This document shows positions 6,947 to 13,515 of a stretch of DNA of 16,480 nt, piece after piece. Made by a program: the position numbers and the translations under genes. The stretch spans positions 1 to 16,480 of the forward strand of contig DASTHS010000294.1 in NCBI GenBank assembly GCA_035718085.1, read 5' to 3'. The notes beneath the pieces are model-generated. The model made no database searches. It was not told the DNA's origin and saw nothing but the letters and a program-made list of their open reading frames with translations. The stretch is from DASTHS01 sp035718085 (GTDB taxonomy: Bacteria; Actinomycetota; Acidimicrobiia; Acidimicrobiales; Palsa-688). Every line of letters starts with the position of its first letter. Positions within the stretch are counted from its first letter, which is position 1.

Positions 6947-8376
6947 GCGTCCTCGGCCGCCTCCGCCGCCGCCCGGGTCCCGCCCGCCCCGGCCTGGCCC
7001 ACCGCCACCCCATCGCCGTCGGCGTCGTCTTCGCCGTGGTGGTGGCCGCCGGCTTCGGCGTCGCCTTCAACAAGCACCGCCTGCTCACCGACATCAGAGG
7101 CGGCCAGACCATCAGCGCCCAGTTCCCCCGTGACTACCTCCTCAAGCCGTACCTCACCAGCGTGAAGATCGCCGGGGTGGTCGTCGGCACCGTCACGGGC
7201 GTGCAGCCCGACGCGCAGGGCGCCGTGGTGTCGATGAAGGTGTTCGGCGACAACGCCGGCAAGCTCGGGAGCGCGCCGACCGCCCAGATCCGGCTCACGA
7301 CGCTGCTCGGCGGCAACCCGTACGTGCAGCTGTACCCGGGCGGCGCGCCCGGCCGGCCGCACGACCGGATCGCGCTGGCCCGCACCTCCGTGCCCACCTA
7401 CTTCGACAACATCCAAGACTCGATCACCCCCGACGCCGACAACGGCATCCGCCGCTTCATCGACAAGAACGACACCGCCCTGGCGTCGGGCGGAACGGCG
7501 TCACTGGCGCAGACCTTCGCCGAGGCGCCCGCCACCCTGGTGCCCGGTGGGCAGGTGCTCCAGGCCATGCAGGGCGAGCGCGCCGGTGACCTCGAAGATC
7601 TGATCAGCGCGACCGCCCAGGAAGACACGGTGCTCACCGCCCGGCTCGGCCAGATCGAGTCGGTCGTCGACGGGCTGGGCACCTTCTCGGCCACGCTCGG
7701 CAAGGAGAGCCCTGCCCTCCAGGCCACCGTCGCCCACCTGCCCGCCGACGAGGCCGGCACCCTCGTCGGGCTGACCGCCCTGTCGAGCACCCTCGACGAC
7801 CTGAAGGCCACCGCAGCGGTGTCCCGCCCGACGGTGCAGCAACTCAGCCAGCTGCTGGTGCAGGCTCAGCCCACCCTGGTCGACGCCGCCCCGGTGCTCG
7901 GTCGCTTCGGCCCGTTCCTGGCCGACAGCACGCCGCTGCTCGACCAGCTGGTGCCGACCGCCACCACCACCACCAAGATCCTCGACGACGTGAACGGCCC
8001 GACCCTCGCCCACCTCAACGGACCGACGACGACCAGCGCGAACGGCCGCCCGATCCCCGGGTTCCTGTCACAGCTCACCTCGGTCGAGCACGTCGAGCTC
8101 CAACGGCCGGCCACGCTCTACCAGGAGGTCGGCTACGTGCTCGCCGGGCTCGACAGTGCCACCTCCTTCTACGACCAGTCGGGCCACGAGCCGGAGGTCA
8201 TCCTCGGCAACGGGCCGCAGAACAACTACAGCGCAGGCGTGTCGACCGGCAGCAGCACCAACGGCACCTACCAGCTCGGCACCGGCTGCGGCGCCGAGGC
8301 CTGCCCCGCCAGCTTCACCCCCGTGCTCCAGGAGCCCGGCGGCATCCTCCCGCCCGGCGACGGGGTGACGCCGTGA
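6943..8376 (+). CDS. mceD: MCE family protein, slot D
   Basis: Fourth MCE subunit, 477 residues from GTG 6943. This start is chosen because it overlaps the upstream stop as GTGA, like other junctions here, with GGGGT just upstream; an ATG at 6871 in the same frame would overlap mceC by 76 bases. A very basic N-terminus (about 6-22) precedes the anchor at about 23-43. The MCE domain spans about 56-137 and ends in LLGGNPYVQLYPGG. It is the most unusual of the six: an insertion (FPRDYLLKPY) takes the place of the usual L-x-x-G before VKIAGVVVGTV. A helical region follows to about 360. Two cysteines only, C449 and C454 (C-x4-C), followed by SFTPVLQEPG, which resembles the end of the slot-F protein. 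Confidence 0.91.
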   Translation: MSVLGRLRRRPGPARPGLAHRHPIAVGVVFAVVVAAGFGVAFNKHRLLTDIRGGQTISAQFPRDYLLKPYLTSVKIAGVVVGTVTGVQPDAQGAVVSMKVFGDNAGKLGSAPTAQIRLTTLLGGNPYVQLYPGGAPGRPHDRIALARTSVPTYFDNIQDSITPDADNGIRRFIDKNDTALASGGTASLAQTFAEAPATLVPGGQVLQAMQGERAGDLEDLISATAQEDTVLTARLGQIESVVDGLGTFSATLGKESPALQATVAHLPADEAGTLVGLTALSSTLDDLKATAAVSRPTVQQLSQLLVQAQPTLVDAAPVLGRFGPFLADSTPLLDQLVPTATTTTKILDDVNGPTLAHLNGPTTTSANGRPIPGFLSQLTSVEHVELQRPATLYQEVGYVLAGLDSATSFYDQSGHEPEVILGNGPQNNYSAGVSTGSSTNGTYQLGTGCGAEACPASFTPVLQEPGGILPPGDGVTP

Positions 8377-9764
8377 CGGCGGCGACGACCGGCGGCCGTG
8401 TCGGCGTGCTGGGCCGGGCCCGCGCCTGGCTGAGCTCGCGACCCGGCCTCGGCCGCAACGTCGTGATCATCGCCGCGGCCCTCGTGCTCGGCGTCGCCGT
8501 CGCCGTCGTCATCATCTCCCAAGAAGACCTCGTGCTGCCCTGGCAGAGCCCGGCCACCTACTACGCGGTGTTCTCCGACGCCGCGGCCGTCGCCCCCGGC
8601 CAGCACCAGGAGGTGCGCATCGCCGGGGTGCACGTCGGCCAGATCGCCGGCGCCACGGTCACCTCGAGTGGCCAGGCCAAGCTCAAGCTGCAGATCACCA
8701 GTAGCGGGATCAAGCTCTACCGCAACGCCAGCGCCCTGCTCCAGGCCAAGACGCCCCTCAACGAGATGTACGTGGCGCTCGACCCCGGCACGCCGGCAGC
8801 ACCGCTGCTGCACAGCGGCGACACCCTGCCCGTGCAGCAGACACGCTCGCCGGTGGAGATCGACCAGATCCTCGCCCACTTCGGCCCGAACCAGCAGAAC
8901 GCCCAGCGCATCCTGCTCTCGGAGACCAACATCGCACTGCAGCAGGCGGCACCGTCGCTCACCAGCGACTTCGCCGCCCTCGACAGCACCGTCGGCTCGT
9001 TGCAGCCGGTGTCGCAGGCCCTGGCCACCCGGCAGGCCGACATCAAGGCGCTCGTCACCGACCTCGGCACCATCGCCAAGGCGGTCGGGGGCAACGACCA
9101 GCGCCTGGCCACGCTGCTCAGCACGGCACAGACGACGCTGACCACCCTCAGCCAAAACGACGCCGGGCTCCAGCAGACGCTGGCTGCCCTGCCCCGCACC
9201 ACCGACGCCCTCGGCTCGTCGCTCCCCAAGGTCCAGGCGTTGTCGAGCCAGCTCAACCCGTTCCTCGACAACCTCCGGGCCGCTGACGCCACCCTGCCGA
9301 CCGCGATCGGGCAGCTCGACACGACCATCCAGCAGCTCAAGCCGGTCGTCGACGAGCTCGGCCCGGTCATCTCCGACGGCACGCCGGTGGTCGACACCAC
9401 CAAGGCGCTGCTGGTCGACGCCAACCCGGCGCTGTCCGACCTCAGCCAGATCACCCCGCTGCTCAACCCGATCACCGGCTACCTGGGCTACGACGCGCCG
9501 TGGCTGCAGGGCTTCTTCTTCCACACGGCCAGCCTGGGCAGCGTCACGGTGAACACCCCGAACGGGCGGGAGCAGGTCGTGCGCGCCCTGGTCGGCCAGG
9601 GCAGCGACTCGCTGCAGGCGGCCCTCCCGCCGTCGCTGCAGACGCTGGTCTGCCCGGCGATCACCAGCGGCGTGGGCAGCCTGCCGACGGTCCCCAACCC
9701 GTCGGGGGGCACGGTCTCCCTCGGCGGCGAGCTCACCGGCGAGTGCGGGGGCTACCAGAAGTGA
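8373..9764 (+). CDS. mceE: MCE family protein, slot E (no lipobox)
   Basis: Fifth MCE subunit, 463 residues. GTG 8373 overlaps the upstream TGA. A basic N-terminus leads into an anchor helix at about 29-49. The MCE domain spans about 62-137 (VRIAGVHVGQI, then LNEMYVALDPG), followed by SPVEIDQILAHFGP. A long Gln/Leu/Thr-rich helical region runs to about 365, and an aromatic patch (PWLQGFFFHTASLG) lies near 376-389. The only cysteines are C427 and C458. In mycobacteria the E-slot protein is a lipoprotein; here there is no cysteine near the anchor, so this one must be held by its transmembrane helix. Its TGA overlaps the next GTG. Confidence 0.91.
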   Translation: MTAATTGGRVGVLGRARAWLSSRPGLGRNVVIIAAALVLGVAVAVVIISQEDLVLPWQSPATYYAVFSDAAAVAPGQHQEVRIAGVHVGQIAGATVTSSGQAKLKLQITSSGIKLYRNASALLQAKTPLNEMYVALDPGTPAAPLLHSGDTLPVQQTRSPVEIDQILAHFGPNQQNAQRILLSETNIALQQAAPSLTSDFAALDSTVGSLQPVSQALATRQADIKALVTDLGTIAKAVGGNDQRLATLLSTAQTTLTTLSQNDAGLQQTLAALPRTTDALGSSLPKVQALSSQLNPFLDNLRAADATLPTAIGQLDTTIQQLKPVVDELGPVISDGTPVVDTTKALLVDANPALSDLSQITPLLNPITGYLGYDAPWLQGFFFHTASLGSVTVNTPNGREQVVRALVGQGSDSLQAALPPSLQTLVCPAITSGVGSLPTVPNPSGGTVSLGGELTGECGGYQK

Positions 9765-11098
9765 GGTACACCGCCAAGCAACTGTCGGTGGCCCGCACGG
9801 CGACGGTGCTCGCCTTCGTCGTCGGCATGCTCACCATCCTCCTGGTGCTGTACGTGAAGTTCGGCGGCGGGATCCCCGGCGTCACCAACACCGGTTACAA
9901 GGTCGACGCCGCCTTCCCCGACGTGCAGAACCTCGTCCGCGACAGCGACGTCGAGATGGCGGGCGTGCCGATCGGCAAGGTGCTCGGCCTGGCCACCCAG
10001 GGCGGCCACGACGAGGTCACCATGGTGCTGCACCACAACGCCCCGCTGCACCAGGGCGCAGCCGTGCAGATCAGGGCGAAGACCATGCTCAACGAGACCT
10101 ACGTGCAGATCACCGACGGCAGCGGGCCGGCCCTGCCGAGCGGGGCGCGCCTCCCGCTGGCAGCGGTGCAGAACGAGACCACGATCAACGACGTGCTCAA
10201 CACCCTGGACCCCACGGTGCGGGCCAAGACCGCCGCCCTGATCGAGGAGCTGCAGGCGGCCACGGCCGGCCAGGGCGGCAACATCGACCAGACCCTCGCC
10301 GCGCTCGGTGACGTCGGCCGCAACGGCGACACCGTCTTCGACGTGCTGGCCAACCAGAGCGCCGACGTCCAACAGCTCGTCAAGCAGACCGCCACGTTGC
10401 TGGGCGTCCTCGACGAGGGCCAGGGGCAGATCGCCCAGCTGGTGACGTCTGCCCAGCAGGTCAACCAGACCACCGCGAACGCCCGCGCCTCGGTGGCGGG
10501 AACCATCAGCTCGCTGCCCGGGTTGATGCAGGCGATCAAGGGCGCCGCCGGGAGCGTGCAGACGCTGTCGACCACCCTGCAGCCGATCGCCGCCAACCTC
10601 CAGCAGGCGGCGCCGACCCTTGACGCCGACCTCGTGGAGCTGCCCGGCGTCACCACCCAGCTCCGCCAGATCAACCCGCCGTTGCAAGCCGTGCTGCAGG
10701 TGGCGCCCGCCACCCTCACCCCCGTGCAGACCACCGCTACTGCCATCGACCAGCTCAACCCGTCGCTGGCCTACACCCTCTCCGAGCTCAACCCGATGGT
10801 CGCCTACCTGGCGCCCTACCGTGCCGACCTGGGGTCGTTCGCGTCGAACTTCGGTGCCACCGCCGCCCACCAGTGCGGCGCCGGGTGCCCGAACTATACG
10901 GTCGCCGAGCCCATCTTGAACGCCAACTCCTACGAGAACACCGATCCCAGCACCGGCCAGACGAACCTGGTGAGCGGTCCGTCCAGCGGTGGCCTCGGGG
11001 TGAACGCCGACCCCGGCCCCGGTCAGATCAACGGGTCCACCACATCGCCGCAACCCCCCCCGCCGTCGTACACCCCGGTGCTGCGGGAGAAGTACTGA
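9761..11098 (+). CDS. mceF: MCE family protein, slot F
   Basis: Sixth MCE subunit, 445 residues from GTG 9761, which overlaps the upstream TGA as GTGA with GCGGGGGC at 9745-9752 as the likely Shine-Dalgarno; further upstream starts in this frame would overlap mceE heavily. Anchor at about 12-32; MCE domain at about 45-120 (VEMAGVPIGKV, then MLNETYVQI), then ETTINDVLNTLDP. The helical region (about 145-345) is rich in Gln, Leu and Thr. The only cysteines are C372 and C376 (CGAGC). The tail is Gly/Ser/Pro-rich with four prolines encoded by a C8 run (11054-11061) and ends SYTPVLREKY. The final TGA at 11096-11098 overlaps a CTG proposed as the start of the next gene. Confidence 0.92.
   Translation: MRYTAKQLSVARTATVLAFVVGMLTILLVLYVKFGGGIPGVTNTGYKVDAAFPDVQNLVRDSDVEMAGVPIGKVLGLATQGGHDEVTMVLHHNAPLHQGAAVQIRAKTMLNETYVQITDGSGPALPSGARLPLAAVQNETTINDVLNTLDPTVRAKTAALIEELQAATAGQGGNIDQTLAALGDVGRNGDTVFDVLANQSADVQQLVKQTATLLGVLDEGQGQIAQLVTSAQQVNQTTANARASVAGTISSLPGLMQAIKGAAGSVQTLSTTLQPIAANLQQAAPTLDADLVELPGVTTQLRQINPPLQAVLQVAPATLTPVQTTATAIDQLNPSLAYTLSELNPMVAYLAPYRADLGSFASNFGATAAHQCGAGCPNYTVAEPILNANSYENTDPSTGQTNLVSGPSSGGLGVNADPGPGQINGSTTSPQPPPPSYTPVLREKY
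11085..11089 (+). promoter_or_regulatory. Shine-Dalgarno before a probable CTG start of the RND gene
   Basis: GGGAG lies 5 bases upstream of CTG 11095-11097, which itself overlaps the mceF stop as CTGA. Spacing and overlap match the other junctions of this operon, so this site supports the CTG as a start. Confidence 0.5.
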
Positions 11099-13515
11099 CC
11101 CCCATCCGGCGCCGGCTGGCGCCGCTGGGCGCGCCACTCGAGGCGGCGCGCCGGGTACGGCGCCGGCGCCCCGCCGGCCGGTGGGTGCTGGCCACGCTCG
11201 TCGCCCTCGGGCTGGCGGTCGTGACCGCCCTGGGCCTGGCGCGGGTGCAGGTCGACACGACGGTCGCGTCGCTGCTGCCGGCGGGCGACCCGACGGTGGT
11301 CGCCCTCGGTCGCGAGCAGCTGGCGTTCGGAGGTGACCCGATCGCGGTGCTCCTGCAGTCCCGCCAGGCCGCCCAGCTGCTCTCCGGCGCCCCGCTGCGC
11401 CAGGAGATCGCCCTCGAGGCACGCCTGGCCCACCTGCCCGGTGCCGCCGTCGTCTACGGCCCGGGCACCACGCTCAACGAGGTCGACCGGAGCCTCCAGC
11501 AGGTGCTGCTCGACATCGCCGCCGAGCGCGACGCGCTGGTGGCGAGACAGGTCGCCGCCGCCAAGGCGACCGGGCCCGGGGCGGCCGCCGCCCAACAGGC
11601 GGCGGCCGCCGCCCTGCGCACCTTCGACGACCGCTACACGGGGCTGCTCGGCTCTGCCCTGCGCACCGGTCTGCCGACGGTCGCCAACGGCACCCTGGGG
11701 CCGAGGTTGTTCCTCGCCGCCGGTGGCGGCGGCCGCCCCGCCTTCCGCTGGCTGGTGCCCGACGCCACCCACGTGGCCATCCTCGTGCGACCCGAGCCGG
11801 GTCTCGACCAGGCGGCCACCTTGGCGCTGGTGCGGGGCGCCCAGCGGGCGGTGGCCGCCAGCGGCCTGCCGCTGCGGTCGGCGATCGTGTCGGGCTACCC
11901 GGTGATCATCGCCGCCCTCGGCCACGAGGTGACCTCCGAGCTCCCGCTGCTCGGCGGCCTGTCGCTGGCGGTGGTGGCTGCAGGCTTCCTGCTCACCCGC
12001 CGCCACCGGCCGCTCTGGGAGCGGCTGGTGGCCCTCGGCACCGGTGCCGCTGCCGGCGCGGTGACCCTCGCGGGCTTCGGCTGGGCAGGCGTGCACCTGT
12101 CGTTGGGTCTGCTGGCGTTCCTGCCGATCATCCTCGGGGTCGGCACCGACTACCCGATCTACGCACTCCGGCAGGGCCGCCCCCGGCTGATCGTCGCCAC
12201 CGCGGCGGCCAGCGCCGCCAGCCTCGCCGTGCTCGCCGCCAGCCCCCTGCCCTACGTCCGCGACCTCGGCATCGGTCTCGCCAGCGGGCTGCTCGCATCG
12301 GCGCTGCTCGGCGTCGGTGTGGCCCGCCTGCTCGGGCCGACGCGCACCGCGGAGGCCCCCGAGGCGGCTCCCGTCGCAGCAGCGGGGTCGGCGCGCCTGG
12401 CCCGTGCGGTGCTGGGCGGCAGGCGGCGTGCCGTGGCGACCGCGGTGGCCGCCGCCGCCCTCGCCGTCGCCGGGTGGGTGGCCCTCGGCGGCCTTCCCCT
12501 CGACAGCGACCCAGAACGCCTCGCCACCGGCCTGCCCGCACTCCAGCAGGGGATCCAGGCCCAAGACGTGCTCGGCGCGGCAGGCGAGCTCGACGTGGTG
12601 GTGCACGCCCCCGACGTGCTCACCCCGCAGCTGGTGTCGTGGTACGGGCGCGCCCAGGACGCCGTGGTCGAGGCCCACGGTGACCAGCTGCGGCCGATCG
12701 TCTCGCCCGCCAGCCTGCTGAGCTGGCTCGGTCCCGACGCCACTGCGGCGCAGATCGACGCTGCCGACTCGCTGCTGCCTCCGTACCTCACCGGTGCGGC
12801 GATCGGCTCCGGCCGCAGTGAGGCCGTCCTCAGCTTCGGCGTGCGCCTCGGCAGCTTCGGCGCCGACGCCGCCCTGGTCCACGACATCCGCGCCGAGCTG
12901 CCCCCGCTCCCGCCCGGCGCCACCGCGAGCATCTCCGGACTGCCGGCCGTGGCCGCCCGCAGCTACGAGCTGCTCGCCGGTGGCCGGGTGCTGCCGAACC
13001 TGGCGGGCATCGGCGTGTTCGCCCTGGCCCTGGCGCTCGCCCTCCCACGCCGGCGTGACGCGTGGAAGGCTGCCCTGGCCGCCGCCCTGGCCGTCGGCTG
13101 GGGGTTCGGGGTGCTGCGCCTCACCGGCACGCCGCTCTCGCCGCTCACGGTGACCCTCGGTTCGCTCACCTCCGCGGTCGGCGGCGAGTTCGCGGTCATG
13201 GCGGCTGCCCGGGTGGCCGGTCGCACCCCCCGGCCGTGGGCGGCGGTGGTCGCCGCCGCCGCCACGTCGATCGCCGGGTTCGCCGCCCTGGCCGTGTCCC
13301 GGCTGGCCGTGCTGCGCCAGTTCGGGGTGGTGCTCGCCGGGTCGGTCGCGCTCGCCCTGCTGGCAGCGTGGCTCGTGGTGGCCACCGACGACGCGCTCCG
13401 GGGCGCTCGCGCCCGCCAGCGGGCCCACGGTGGCCAAGCTGGGGGAGCGGCATCCCCGCCGCCCGGGCCGCCGGCGCCCCGCCGGTCCCCGGAGATGATC
13501 GAGGTTGAGGCATGA
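11095..13515 (+). CDS. RND-superfamily (MmpL/HAE3-like) transporter
   Basis: Polytopic membrane protein of 806 residues with the duplicated RND layout: first helix at about 31-49, an extracytoplasmic domain (about 52-285), helices about 286-415 with motif GVGTDY (D352, Y353), a central basic linker, a helix near 440-458, a second external domain (about 460-635), and a final helix block to about 765 with SAVGGEF (E698, F699). The DTTVASLLPAGDP sequence after the first helix is typical of MmpL/HAE3 proteins. Asp-Tyr in helix 4 is the known proton-relay position; its counterpart in the second half is Glu-Phe. Such proteins move lipids or other hydrophobic molecules using proton flow. No ATG, GTG or TTG lies between 10888 and 11184, so CTG 11095 is preferred; GTG 11185 would cut the basic N-terminus and start inside the first helix. 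The stop overlaps the next ATG (ATGA). Family firm, start tentative. Confidence 0.85.
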   Translation: MTPIRRRLAPLGAPLEAARRVRRRRPAGRWVLATLVALGLAVVTALGLARVQVDTTVASLLPAGDPTVVALGREQLAFGGDPIAVLLQSRQAAQLLSGAPLRQEIALEARLAHLPGAAVVYGPGTTLNEVDRSLQQVLLDIAAERDALVARQVAAAKATGPGAAAAQQAAAAALRTFDDRYTGLLGSALRTGLPTVANGTLGPRLFLAAGGGGRPAFRWLVPDATHVAILVRPEPGLDQAATLALVRGAQRAVAASGLPLRSAIVSGYPVIIAALGHEVTSELPLLGGLSLAVVAAGFLLTRRHRPLWERLVALGTGAAAGAVTLAGFGWAGVHLSLGLLAFLPIILGVGTDYPIYALRQGRPRLIVATAAASAASLAVLAASPLPYVRDLGIGLASGLLASALLGVGVARLLGPTRTAEAPEAAPVAAAGSARLARAVLGGRRRAVATAVAAAALAVAGWVALGGLPLDSDPERLATGLPALQQGIQAQDVLGAAGELDVVVHAPDVLTPQLVSWYGRAQDAVVEAHGDQLRPIVSPASLLSWLGPDATAAQIDAADSLLPPYLTGAAIGSGRSEAVLSFGVRLGSFGADAALVHDIRAELPPLPPGATASISGLPAVAARSYELLAGGRVLPNLAGIGVFALALALALPRRRDAWKAALAAALAVGWGFGVLRLTGTPLSPLTVTLGSLTSAVGGEFAVMAAARVAGRTPRPWAAVVAAAATSIAGFAALAVSRLAVLRQFGVVLAGSVALALLAAWLVVATDDALRGARARQRAHGGQAGGAASPPPGPPAPRRSPEMIEVEA

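Noticed and set aside
9500..9760. Earlier ATG 9500 as start of the slot-F MCE protein
   Set aside because: It would overlap mceE by about 260 bases with low-complexity residues before the anchor helix. GTG 9761 fits the overlap pattern.
10873..11094. Upstream ATG 10873 or GTG 10885 as start of the RND protein
   Set aside because: It would overlap mceF by over 200 bases, and the added residues are Arg/His/Pro-rich shadow sequence. It is kept only as the frame for the slippage idea.
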